Of a stretch of DNA of 64,000 bases, positions 51,510-60,148 are shown one piece after another (the first letter of the stretch is position 1; every line of letters begins with the position of its first letter). Both the position numbers and the translations under genes were made by a program. The stretch spans positions 186,001-250,000 of the forward strand of contig JAGLCJ010000013.1 in the NCBI GenBank assembly GCA_023146255.1, written 5' to 3'. Source of the stretch: Alcanivoracaceae bacterium. GTDB taxonomy: Bacteria; Pseudomonadota; Gammaproteobacteria; Pseudomonadales; Alcanivoracaceae. The notes beneath the pieces were generated by a model. It saw only the letters and a program-made list of their open reading frames with translations, did not search any database and was not told the DNA's origin.

Positions 51510-53186
51510 ATGACTGATCCCTACAGCCAGCAGGCGGAGCGCTTTTTTGCCCAGTACCAGTCGGTGCGCTTCGCAGATGTGCATCGCAGTTGGCTGGGGC
51601 ATCTGCCGGCACAGCCCGGATTCGCCATGGATGTCGGTGCAGGCAGTGGCCGCGACGCGGCGGCGCTTGCCGACATGGGCTGGGATGTCCTCGCGGTGGA
51701 ACCCTCGGCCGGCCTGCGTCGTCTGGGCCGGCAGGCAACTGACGGCAAGAATGTTCAGTGGCTGGATGATGCGCTGCCGGACCTTGGTAGCGCCCGCGCT
51801 TTAGGTTACCGCTTCAACCTGATTCTTTTATCTGCGGTCTGGATGCATCTGAAGCCGGCGGAACGTGAGCGAGCATTTCGTATCCTCACTGAGCTTCTGG
51901 CTCCTGGTGGCATGCTGGTGATCACGCTCCGTCATGGTCCGGATAATCTGAATCGAAAGTTTCATGCCGTGAGCAGGCAAGAGCTTGAGGTGCTGGCGCG
52001 CAATCGTGCGCTACTTACACTTGATGCAACGTCTGAATCGGATGCGTTCAGTCGGCCGGATGTGAGCTGGGAGACGGTGGTATTCCGGCTGCCAGATGAT
52101 GGAACCGGAGCGCTGCCGTTGCTGCGTCATATCATCGTCAATGACGACAAAGCCTCGACCTACAAGCTGGCTTTGCTGCGTGCTCTTACTCGTATCGCAG
52201 ATACGCTGCCGGGAATGGTGATCCGTCGTGACGATCTCTGGGTGGACATTCCCCTTGGTGTGGTTGGCCTGTACTGGATCAGGCTTTATCAACCTTTGAT
52301 CTTGCAGCACAAGCTGCGTCAGTCACCGGGCAATCGCGGTTATGATTTTGCCAAGGATGACTTTTACCGGCTTGCCGACGTTTCACCCTTTGACTTGCGA
52401 GTGGGGCAAACCCTGACTGGCGATGTCGCCTCCAGTGTTTCGGGTGCCATAAAGGACGCGGTTGCAACCATCACCCGTATGCCAGTTCGATACACCACCT
52501 GGCCCGGTACCAATCGCAGTGTGTTCGAGAGTCAGCCCGGCCGTGCACGCAGAGTGTCGAAAGTATTTCGCCTCGATGCTGAAACCTTGAGCGGGTTTGG
52601 TGTGTTCCGGGCGCCTGCGCTGCTCTGGGATTGTTTTAGTCGCTTTGCCTGCTGGCTAGAGCCTGCCATCGTCAACGAGTGGGAAAACCTTATGCCCCGT
52701 TTTGACGGGGTGCGTTACGACACTTCCATTTATCGAGCTGCGCTCGCTTGGCAGGAGGGCAAGCGCGACACACGGGTAGTGCGTGGTCTGGTCGACGCGC
52801 TGGTGCAACGGGGGCACGATGTACATTGCGTCTGGAGTGATCGCAGTCTGCGGCATCGACACTATCAGGTGGATCACTGTTTCCCATGGGCCCGCTGGAG
52901 CAATAACGATCTATGGAACTTGATGCCTGCCACTCTGCAGGTCAATGCAGCCAAGGCGGAGAAGTTGCCGGCGGCGCCACTGATGCAGGCTGCCCGTCCT
53001 CGCATTATCGGCTGGTGGGAAGATGCTTATCTGGTTCCGGCTTATCAGGACCAGTTCTTTGCCGAGGCTGAGGCTGCACTGCCGCTGGTGCGGCAGCACC
53101 GTTCGCTGGATGCCGTATTCGAGGGCATGCAGCAGCAGCGACTACGGTTAAAGATGAACCAGCAGCTGGCCGAGTGGCTGGGTTGA
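51510..53186 (+). CDS. Methyltransferase-HNH endonuclease fusion protein
   Basis: A 558-residue protein with two enzyme domains. Residues about 1-195 are a class I SAM methyltransferase: motif I AMDVGAGSGRDAAALADMG (39-57), acidic EPSAGL, and APGGMLVITLRHG (131-143). It lacks the NPPY/DPPY motif of DNA adenine and N4-cytosine methylases and looks like a small-molecule or tRNA/protein methylase. Residues about 210-390 are an unassigned linker domain (STYKLALLRALTRIADTL; DDFYRLADVSPFDL). Residues about 435-490 are an HNH nuclease: CVWS (440), VDHCFPWARWSNNDLWNLMP (454-473) with Asp455-His456, Asn470, and VNAAKAEKLP. No other defence gene is adjacent. The start has only a weak ribosome site. Function not known to me. 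Confidence 0.75.
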   Translation: MTDPYSQQAERFFAQYQSVRFADVHRSWLGHLPAQPGFAMDVGAGSGRDAAALADMGWDVLAVEPSAGLRRLGRQATDGKNVQWLDDALPDLGSARALGYRFNLILLSAVWMHLKPAERERAFRILTELLAPGGMLVITLRHGPDNLNRKFHAVSRQELEVLARNRALLTLDATSESDAFSRPDVSWETVVFRLPDDGTGALPLLRHIIVNDDKASTYKLALLRALTRIADTLPGMVIRRDDLWVDIPLGVVGLYWIRLYQPLILQHKLRQSPGNRGYDFAKDDFYRLADVSPFDLRVGQTLTGDVASSVSGAIKDAVATITRMPVRYTTWPGTNRSVFESQPGRARRVSKVFRLDAETLSGFGVFRAPALLWDCFSRFACWLEPAIVNEWENLMPRFDGVRYDTSIYRAALAWQEGKRDTRVVRGLVDALVQRGHDVHCVWSDRSLRHRHYQVDHCFPWARWSNNDLWNLMPATLQVNAAKAEKLPAAPLMQAARPRIIGWWEDAYLVPAYQDQFFAEAEAALPLVRQHRSLDAVFEGMQQQRLRLKMNQQLAEWLG

Positions 53187-53320
53187 GCCATTGCCGGATC
53201 TATTTATCTCCCCCTTCCTGTATGGAGGGCGCCGCCCTCGTGTGCTAGCTTCCTGATCAGAACTTGATCGAAACCATAACAATAATCAGGGGCCTCAGTA
53301 GTCCCGCCGGGGTGTACCGC

Positions 53321-54580
53321 ATGTCCATGATCCTGCGTCTGAGTCTGAGTCTGAGTCTGGTGCTGGTTTTGCCGTTGCTGACGGCCTGCGATTGGGACGG
53401 CGACTCAAAAAAATCCGGCCGTGATGAAGATCCGATCGTTCAGGAGGGGCCGGACTACTGGCCCACCAGCGCGTGGCAGAGTGCTGATCCTGTGCTGCAC
53501 GGGTTCGAGGAAAGTGCGCTGGATACCCTGGCGGAAGATGCCGAGGCAGCCCTGCCGGGATTAACCAGCCTGATGATCATCCGCAACGGCTATGTGGTGC
53601 ACGAGAGCTATCACACTCCCGAAGGCAGTGCCGAGATTGGCCCGGAGACAAAACACAACGTCTGGTCTGTCAGCAAGAGCATCAGCAGCCTGACCGCCGG
53701 CGCGGCGCTGCAGAATGGACTGATTGCGGCAGAGGATCTTGATCTGACCACCAATGATTTCTTTGCCGATATGATGGCCAGCTATGAAGCAGATGATGGT
53801 CGCCGTGATATCCGTTTTCGCGATGTGCTGCAGATGCGTAGCGGCCTGTCATGGAGCGAGGCAAACGAGCTGCTCACGTTCACCGTCTTTCATGTTTATT
53901 TGCCTGACCCGAGTTGCAGTGATGACGACACCCTGACAATCTGTTCATTGCTGCGCAAGCCGCTTGTCCATACGCCGGGCACAGTGTGGAACTACAACAC
54001 CTATGACAGTTATCTGCTGTCAGCTTTCTTTTATCATCTGACCGATTATTCCCTGAGTGATTATGCCCGGCAGTTCCTGCTTGCTCCGATCGGCATCACT
54101 CTGGCAGAAGAAGACTGGGCTTACTGGCCGTCCACGGAAACCAATAATCGCTATACCTACGGTGGCGGGCTTTCCCAGTACCGGACTCAGGATATCGCCA
54201 GAATCGGCATGCTGGTGTTGCATCGTGGTGAGTGGGATGGCCAGCAGCTGGTCGCGCCAGAGTGGTTTGATCTGTCGCTGGAGCCGATCGGCGAGGGATT
54301 GGTGATGCAGTTTGACGGTACCGGCAATGTCCTGCCGGAGCCGGTTGCTGCAGATATTTCCTATGGCATGCAGTGGTGGACCCGAACCGGGCCGTCATTC
54401 ACCGGGCCGGATTCGATCACGGCGCGCGGGCTGGGCGGCCAGTATCTGATGATCTTTCCGGAGCACGACCTGATTGTTGTCGCCACGCATGAGTATGATC
54501 TTGGCGAGTCGGTACCGGATCGAACTCCGGGCTTTGTCAGCTTTCTGCAGTCTCAGGTGATAGACCAGATCGTTGATTGA
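53321..54580 (+). CDS. Beta-lactamase-fold serine hydrolase, NylB/EstB-like lipoprotein
   Basis: A 419-residue exported hydrolase. The signal ends LLTAC (Cys23), so it is probably lipid-anchored. Active-site SxxK is SVSK (116-119) in NVWSVSKSISSL. The second motif normally YSN reads YNT (225-227) in VWNYNTYDSYLL, as in the NylB group rather than class C beta-lactamases. The third region is ARGLGGQYLMIFPEHDLIVVATH. The leucine/serine run in the signal is encoded by CTGAGT repeats. ATG 53321 or 53327 both possible. Substrate (ester, amide oligomer or peptide) unknown. Confidence 0.82.
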   Translation: MSMILRLSLSLSLVLVLPLLTACDWDGDSKKSGRDEDPIVQEGPDYWPTSAWQSADPVLHGFEESALDTLAEDAEAALPGLTSLMIIRNGYVVHESYHTPEGSAEIGPETKHNVWSVSKSISSLTAGAALQNGLIAAEDLDLTTNDFFADMMASYEADDGRRDIRFRDVLQMRSGLSWSEANELLTFTVFHVYLPDPSCSDDDTLTICSLLRKPLVHTPGTVWNYNTYDSYLLSAFFYHLTDYSLSDYARQFLLAPIGITLAEEDWAYWPSTETNNRYTYGGGLSQYRTQDIARIGMLVLHRGEWDGQQLVAPEWFDLSLEPIGEGLVMQFDGTGNVLPEPVAADISYGMQWWTRTGPSFTGPDSITARGLGGQYLMIFPEHDLIVVATHEYDLGESVPDRTPGFVSFLQSQVIDQIVD

Positions 54581-54704
54581 CCGGCCGGCCGCTGGTCCGA
54601 CAACCCGCTGCCCGGCCGATACATCCCGTCCCCAACCCGCTACAATGCCGCCCCTTCTGTGCCGGCCCCCGGCGCGTAACTGATCTGCCGGATGTGCCTG
54701 AGTC

Positions 54705-56291
54705 ATGATTTCCACCGCTAATATCACCATGCAGTTTGGCCCCAAGCCGCTGTTCGAGAACGTTTCTGTCAAATTCGGCAAGGGCAACCGCTATGGTCTG
54801 ATCGGTGCCAACGGCTGTGGCAAGTCCACCTTTATGAAAATCCTTGGCAGCGATCTGGTGCCGTCCAACGGTCAGGTGATGCTGGAGCCGGATACCCGGC
54901 TCGGCAAGCTGCGGCAGGATCAGTTCGCCTATGAGCAGGACAGCGTCATCGACACCGTGATCATGGGCCACGCCGAACTGGCGCGGGTCAAGGCCGAGCG
55001 CGATCGCATTTATTCGCTGCCGGAAATGAGTGAAGAAGACGGCATGGCGGTGGCCGATCTGGAAATGGAATTTGCCGAGATGGACGGCTACACCGCCGAA
55101 TCCCGCGCCGGTGATCTGTTGCTTGGTCTGGGTATTCCGGTGGAGCAGCATTTCGGTCCGATGAGTGCCATCGCACCGGGCTGGAAGTTGCGCGTGTTGC
55201 TGGCGCAGGCATTGTTTGCCGACCCGGACGTGCTGCTGCTGGACGAACCGACCAACCACCTGGATATCAACACCATCCGCTGGCTGGAAGATATTCTCAA
55301 GGCGCGTAACAGCACCATGATTATCATTTCCCACGACCGTCACTTCCTCAACAGTGTCTGCACCCACATGGCGGATCTGGATTACGGTGAACTGCGGCTG
55401 TTCCCGGGCAACTACGATGAGTACATGACGGCGGCAACTCAGGCGCGTGAGCGTCTGCTGTCGGATAACGCCAAGAAAAAAGCACAGATCGCCGAACTGC
55501 AGACCTTCGTCAGCCGCTTCTCGGCCAATGCCTCGAAAGCCAAGCAGGCGACTTCGCGAGCCCGGCAGATCGACAAGATCGAGCTGGCGGAAGTGAAGCC
55601 GTCGAGCCGGGTCAGCCCGTACATCAAGTTCGAGCAGTACAAGAAGCTGCATCGTCAGGCAGTGACGCTGGATCGCGTCAGCCATGGTTACGGCGACGAG
55701 ACATTGTTCAGCAATGTGTCGATGCAGATTGAAGCGGGCGAAAGGGTGGCGATTATCGGTCCGAATGGTATCGGTAAAACCACGTTGCTGCGTTTGCTGG
55801 CCGGTGATCTGCAACCGAAAAGCGGTGACATCAAATGGGCCGAGGCCGCCGAGCTCGGTTATTTTGCCCAGGATCACAGTGCCGATTTTGAAGGTAACGA
55901 GAACCTGTTTGACTGGATGGCGCGCTGGACCAAGGGCGGCGAGCAGGTGGTGCGTGCGGCACTGGGTCGGATGCTGTTCGGCGGCGACGATATCGGCAAA
56001 ACCGTCAAGGTGCTGTCCGGTGGTGAACAGGCGCGCATGCTGTTCGGCAAACTGACGCTGATCAATGCCAACGTGCTGTTGCTGGATGAGCCGACCAACC
56101 ACCTGGATATGGAATCCATCGAAGCGTTGAACCTGGCGCTGGAGCATTATCCGGGCACGCTGATCTTTGTGTCGCACGACCGTCAGTTTGTGTCGTCACT
56201 GGCGACCCGGATTATCGAGCTGAGCGCCAGTGGCGTCACCGATTATCACGGCAGCTACGAGGATTACCTGCGCTCCATCGGCGTAGTCTGA
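54705..56291 (+). CDS. ABC-F family ATPase, YbiT type
   Basis: A soluble tandem ATPase that acts on the ribosome, unlike ABC transporters. The 528-residue protein has two Walker A motifs (GANGCGKST, GPNGIGKTT), two Walker B motifs both reading LLLDEPTNHLD, and a linker between (KKKAQIAELQTFVSRFSANASKAKQ). The first signature is AIAPGWKLRVLLAQAL instead of LSGG, which I recall as a YbiT hallmark; the second is normal (VLSGGEQARM). A TACAAT box lies about 60 bases upstream. Its 3' end meets a REP copy and the convergent ATP-grasp gene. Confidence 0.93.
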   Translation: MISTANITMQFGPKPLFENVSVKFGKGNRYGLIGANGCGKSTFMKILGSDLVPSNGQVMLEPDTRLGKLRQDQFAYEQDSVIDTVIMGHAELARVKAERDRIYSLPEMSEEDGMAVADLEMEFAEMDGYTAESRAGDLLLGLGIPVEQHFGPMSAIAPGWKLRVLLAQALFADPDVLLLDEPTNHLDINTIRWLEDILKARNSTMIIISHDRHFLNSVCTHMADLDYGELRLFPGNYDEYMTAATQARERLLSDNAKKKAQIAELQTFVSRFSANASKAKQATSRARQIDKIELAEVKPSSRVSPYIKFEQYKKLHRQAVTLDRVSHGYGDETLFSNVSMQIEAGERVAIIGPNGIGKTTLLRLLAGDLQPKSGDIKWAEAAELGYFAQDHSADFEGNENLFDWMARWTKGGEQVVRAALGRMLFGGDDIGKTVKVLSGGEQARMLFGKLTLINANVLLLDEPTNHLDMESIEALNLALEHYPGTLIFVSHDRQFVSSLATRIIELSASGVTDYHGSYEDYLRSIGVV

Positions 56292-56297
56292 TCTCTC

Positions 56298-56334
56298 TGC
56301 AGGAGCCGCCGATCGGCGGCGATCAACGGCTCAG
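56298..56334. repeat. Degenerate REP unit
   Basis: CTGCAGGAGCCGCCGATCGGCGGC followed by GATCAACGGCTCAG. It shares GAGC and the CGATCG palindrome with the REP doublets at 36.7-41.9 kb. It lies between convergent genes and overlaps the stop of the ATP-grasp gene. Confidence 0.6.
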
Positions 56335-57617
56335 ATAAACACCGGCGCAAAACCGCCGCCGGGCGTGCGAAAGTTGGTGGTCTGCCCCTGATACAAACGG
56401 GCAGCCACCAGCTGAATGCCACCGGCATAGACGTAGTTACGCAGGTCCAGTTTCAGCGCACTGGGCTTGCCATCCACCAGTACCCCGCGCTCACTGGGCG
56501 CCACCCTCTCCTGTGCCACATAAATCCCTTGCAGAATCTCTGCCCAGACTCGAGTGGTGAGCTTGTCGCCGCGATAGGTGGCCTTGCCGCCATAACCGCT
56601 GGCCGGTTTGAAGAACAGCTCGCGGCGTCGTTGCCAGAGTGCATCGGCATTGTCAGCGCTGACATTGATCGTGCGGGGGATGCCGGTGATTAACATTGTG
56701 ATCAGGCTTTCATCCACGTTCCATTGTCTTAACAGCGCTTCGTCGGTCAGCACAGTGAGGTTGCGCTTGTCGGCATACAGTGCATAGGCATGCGGGTCAG
56801 GGGTGACCACCACCGCATCGCTTGCATAGGCTTGTCGCAGGGCGTCGTGTTCGGGCTGGGCCAGGACAAAATCCGTCAGCCGGTTGTAAACCAGATCGAT
56901 ACGCGTGCCATCGTGCCAGAGTGCGCCGTCAACAAAAGTGAGCGCGGCGGGGTCCAGTATCAAGGCATTGATACCGTGACGGCGGAACATGCGCGCTGCC
57001 AGCCGGAACTCGGGATACAGATACTGCTCGGCGGGCGTGTCATCAATAATAGCGACGGTGTGCAGTGCTGCGTCACCGCGTTGCAATGCCCACTCCTGCA
57101 GAAACATGGTCAGCAATTGTTCTTCAATCGGTGTCACAGGCTGCTGCGCTGCCAGCGCCTGATCCATCTCCGTACAGCAACTTTTCTGTGCCCGAACCAG
57201 CGCCGCATTCAGCCAGGCGCCACCGGCGTTGGTGTTGATCTCGATCAGCTGCGGGCCGTCCGGGCCAAGGTGAAAATCATATCCCATACATGCACCGCGC
57301 GGACCATATGCATGCTGTGCAATCGCCGGAGCCCAGCTCAAAACTTTTTGCTGATAGGCGGGCATGGCCACGACCTGTTCAATCGCATGGATCACTTGCT
57401 GCATCTGCGCCGCATGCTCGCGGCTGACAAACACTGAGGTGTCGGCGAACAGATGTGGCCGACTGGCGAGGAGCTCCTGATACAGGTCAGCATTCTGCTC
57501 ATCGGCGTTTAGATTGTTATGCAGGGCGTCGCGGTCAGCAGTAATGCAGAAACACTGGCTATTCAGGGTCTCGGCAAGACTCGGGTACTGCTCAGGTTTG
57601 ATGAATCCACCGCTCAT
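56331..57617 (-). CDS. Circularly permuted ATP-grasp protein, function unknown
   Basis: A 428-residue protein whose ATP-grasp motifs appear in a rotated order. The Mg2+-binding segment LIEINTNAGGAW (124-135), normally near the end, comes first. The ATP lysine loop FFKPASGYGGKATYRGDKLT (335-354), the adenine hinge VAQERV (367-372) and LDLRNYVYAGG (390-400) come at the C-terminus. This fits circularly permuted ATP-grasp enzymes, distantly related to glutathionylspermidine synthase, which ligate a carboxylate to an amine. Substrate unknown. ATG 57617 (MSGGFIKPEQYPS) is preferred to an in-frame start inside bioD. It follows bioD by 37 bases. Confidence 0.78.
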   Translation of the reverse strand: MSGGFIKPEQYPSLAETLNSQCFCITADRDALHNNLNADEQNADLYQELLASRPHLFADTSVFVSREHAAQMQQVIHAIEQVVAMPAYQQKVLSWAPAIAQHAYGPRGACMGYDFHLGPDGPQLIEINTNAGGAWLNAALVRAQKSCCTEMDQALAAQQPVTPIEEQLLTMFLQEWALQRGDAALHTVAIIDDTPAEQYLYPEFRLAARMFRRHGINALILDPAALTFVDGALWHDGTRIDLVYNRLTDFVLAQPEHDALRQAYASDAVVVTPDPHAYALYADKRNLTVLTDEALLRQWNVDESLITMLITGIPRTINVSADNADALWQRRRELFFKPASGYGGKATYRGDKLTTRVWAEILQGIYVAQERVAPSERGVLVDGKPSALKLDLRNYVYAGGIQLVAARLYQGQTTNFRTPGGGFAPVFI

Positions 57618-57654
57618 CTGTGAGCCCCGTTGATGGCAACCGGCAACAATGCGG

Positions 57655-58272
57655 TCAGAGCACAATCCTTGGGGCGGCAATGATGCTTTCAAGGGTGCGG
57701 ATATTGTCTTCCAGCCGTTCCATCGGCTTGCCTAGATCATTGGCTACCCAGCCGGCCAGCTCCAGGCCATCGCGCTGAATCGCTTCCACGGTCAGCAGCG
57801 CATGGTTGATGCAGCCCAGTTTCATGCCGACCACCAGAATGGCCGGCCACTTCATGATCTGCGGCAGTCTCGATAGCGGTTCGCGATCGTTCAGCGGTAC
57901 TCGCCAACCACCGGCGCCTTCCACCAGAATCAGATCGGCCTTGTGGCTCATCAGGGTGCCGCGCAGATAGCCGGCCAGTCGCTCGGCACTCAATGCGCGT
58001 TGCTCCTCCTGGGCGGCAATATGCGGCGCAATCGCTGCCTTCAGGGCCACAGGGTTGACCTGGTCGTAACTCAGCTTGATGGACGAGGATGCCATCAGGG
58101 CCAGCGCATCTTCATTGCGAGGGCCGTCTGTGGTGTCTTCGCAGCCGGCGGCGATCGGTTTCAGTCCATAGCAGCTCAGGCCTTCGCTTGCTGCGCGCTC
58201 AAGCAACCGGCAGCTGACCCAGGTTTTGCCAATTTCCGTATCAGTGCCAGTGACAAAAAAAGTGCCTTTCAT
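57655..58272 (-). CDS. bioD: Dethiobiotin synthetase
   Basis: The enzyme closes the ureido ring of dethiobiotin with CO2 and ATP. The 205-residue protein begins FFVTGTDTEIGKTW with the P-loop GTDTEIGKT (9-17), then YGLKPIAAGCEDT, and VEGAGGWRVPL with the metal-binding Glu. KLGCINHALLTVEAI and ANDLGKPM are near the C-terminus. bioD is separate from the bioBFHC operon, as in many gammaproteobacteria; bioA is not in the window. It lies 12 bases from the antiporter gene on the same strand. Confidence 0.95.
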   Translation of the reverse strand: MKGTFFVTGTDTEIGKTWVSCRLLERAASEGLSCYGLKPIAAGCEDTTDGPRNEDALALMASSSIKLSYDQVNPVALKAAIAPHIAAQEEQRALSAERLAGYLRGTLMSHKADLILVEGAGGWRVPLNDREPLSRLPQIMKWPAILVVGMKLGCINHALLTVEAIQRDGLELAGWVANDLGKPMERLEDNIRTLESIIAAPRIVL

Positions 58273-58284
58273 GCTTGTCGTTCC

Positions 58285-59259
58285 TTACGCCGGCATCAGG
58301 CCGGGAACAAAGAAGTTGGCGCCTACGTAAGCGATATAGCCGAGTAGCAGAAAGCCGCCTTCGACTCGGCTCAGGCGCCGGCCGGTGTAGAGAAATACCA
58401 ACAGCAGCAGGGCCGCCGCCAGCATCACCCACTGGTCAAACCAGACAATCCGGTCGGCCAGTGGCAACGGTTGCAGAATCGCGGAGACGCCGAGAATGCC
58501 CAGTGCGTTGAAAATATTGCTGCCCAGCACGTTGCCCACGGCAACATCGGCATGGCGACGTAGTGCGGCCATTAATGACACGGCCAGTTCCGGCAGCGAT
58601 GTGCCCACTGCTACCAGCGTCAAGCCGATAAAGGCTTCGGACAGGCCGGCACTGGTGGCCAGATTGACAGCGCCGATCAGCAGAATGCGAGCGCCACCAA
58701 TCAGCAGAATCAAACCGCCAAGTATGGACAGTCCGGTCATCAGTGGTGATTGCGGCAGGGCTTGCAGTTCACTGGCCTCGGCTTCGTGAACGGCGGCGGC
58801 CGGTAAAGGCTGGGTGCTTTCGGTGCGATATGCCCAGATAAGGTAAGCCGCCAGCGCTGTCAGCAGAACCGCAGCATCGATGCGACCGAGTGCACTGCCG
58901 GCGGCGAGCGCCATCAGAAGTAACGTGGCCGCTACCATGCTGCTGCCATCACGGCGCAGCGCCAGTGGATGTACTGCCATTGGTGAGATCATCGCGCACA
59001 GGCCGAGAATCAGCAGGATATTACCGATATTGCTGCCAACGACGTTGCCGACAGAAATATCCGGCTGGCCATTGATAGCAGCATCCACCGACACCACCAG
59101 TTCCGGTGCCGAGGTGCCAAAGCCGACAATGACCAGCCCGCTCAGTAGCGGTGATATGCCAAGCCGTTTTGCTGCAGACAGGGCACCACGGATCAGCGCT
59201 TCACCACCGACGAAGAGCAGACCAATCCCTGCTGCGATATACAGGAAATTCATCAACAT
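58285..59259 (-). CDS. Ca2+/Na+ antiporter of the CaCA family (YrbG type)
   Basis: An inner-membrane cation exchanger of 324 residues with ten predicted spans in two inverted halves. The alpha repeats are VGFGTSAPELVVSVDAA with GNVVGSNIGN, and VAVGTSLPELAVSLMAALRRH with GNVLGSNIFN; the two Glu in SAPEL and SLPEL are the ion-site residues of the family. A hydrophilic loop (AAAVHEAEASELQALPQ) separates the halves. AGGAG precedes the ATG. It lies between the RIO kinase and bioD, all on the minus strand with small gaps. Confidence 0.93.
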   Translation of the reverse strand: MLMNFLYIAAGIGLLFVGGEALIRGALSAAKRLGISPLLSGLVIVGFGTSAPELVVSVDAAINGQPDISVGNVVGSNIGNILLILGLCAMISPMAVHPLALRRDGSSMVAATLLLMALAAGSALGRIDAAVLLTALAAYLIWAYRTESTQPLPAAAVHEAEASELQALPQSPLMTGLSILGGLILLIGGARILLIGAVNLATSAGLSEAFIGLTLVAVGTSLPELAVSLMAALRRHADVAVGNVLGSNIFNALGILGVSAILQPLPLADRIVWFDQWVMLAAALLLLVFLYTGRRLSRVEGGFLLLGYIAYVGANFFVPGLMPA

Positions 59260-59274
59260 AAATCGGCTCCTCTG

Positions 59275-60132
59275 TTAGTCGTCATCATCCTGCGGGTTCA
59301 TTCGCGCCAGTCGGGCTTCCTCCTCAAGACGGGCATCTTCAATCTCGCGCAATACGCTGACCAGATCTGCTTCATGCAGGTCTTCCTCGGCTTCGCCGGT
59401 CAGTACGGTCTCCGGTTTCAGTTCGCCGCTTTCATACAGGTCCCAGATTTCCAGGCCATAGCGGGTTTGTTTGAGTTGCGGGGCAAATTGACCGAAAAAA
59501 TCGGCCAGATTCTGCACGTCACGCATCAGCATCATCTTTGCATGCGGGTTGCCGGCGGCATCGATGGCCTGAGGCAGATCAATAATCACCGGGCCATAGG
59601 GATCCATCAGAATGTTGTACTCGGAAAGATCGCCGTGAATCAGGCCGGCGCAGAGCATGCGCACCACTTCCTGAATCAGTTCGTGGTGCAACTCGATGGC
59701 TTCCTCTTCGCTGAAAACCAGTTCGCAAAGGCGTGGCGCGGCGCTACCTTCGTCGTCGGTGACCAGCTCCATCAGCAGCACGTCATCAAAACAGCCAAAC
59801 GGTTTCGGCACACGTACGCCGGCGGCGTCGAGGCGATACAGGGCATCGACTTCGGCGTTCTGCCAGCCTTCTTCGGTGACGCGCTTGCCGAATTTTGAGC
59901 CGCGGGCCATGGCACGGGCGTCGCGGGTGTTACGGGTCTTGCGGCCTTCCAGATACACCGCTGCCTGCTTGAAGCTGCGCTGGGCGGCATCCTTGTACAT
60001 CTTTGCGGCACGGATTTCGTCGCCGCAACGCACCAGATAGACGGTGGCTTCCTTGCCGCTTTTCAGCTGCACCAGCACTTCGTCGATCAGGCCTTCTTCC
60101 TGCAACGGCAGCAGGCGTTTAGGCGTTTTCAC
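59275..60132 (-). CDS. RIO1-type serine kinase
   Basis: An atypical protein kinase of about 285 residues. Conserved segments: the ATP-binding SGKEATVYLV, KMYKDAAQRSFKQ, LLMELVTDDEG (hinge), the catalytic loop HGDLSEYNIL with Asp, and the metal-binding IIDLPQA in place of DFG. The C-terminus is acidic (QDDDD). GTG at 60132 has AGGAGG nine bases upstream and is preferred to TTG 60138. Bacterial RIO kinases of this kind occur in Pseudomonas; substrates are mostly unknown. It lies close downstream of the Lrp-type regulator. Confidence 0.88.
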   Translation of the reverse strand: MKTPKRLLPLQEEGLIDEVLVQLKSGKEATVYLVRCGDEIRAAKMYKDAAQRSFKQAAVYLEGRKTRNTRDARAMARGSKFGKRVTEEGWQNAEVDALYRLDAAGVRVPKPFGCFDDVLLMELVTDDEGSAAPRLCELVFSEEEAIELHHELIQEVVRMLCAGLIHGDLSEYNILMDPYGPVIIDLPQAIDAAGNPHAKMMLMRDVQNLADFFGQFAPQLKQTRYGLEIWDLYESGELKPETVLTGEAEEDLHEADLVSVLREIEDARLEEEARLARMNPQDDDD

Positions 60133-60148
60133 AGACAAGCTCCTCCTG

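Noticed and set aside
51510..52100. DNA adenine or cytosine methylase in the fusion protein
   Set aside because: No NPPY/DPPY, PC or ENV motif; only SAM-binding motif I and the post-I acidic residue are recognisable.
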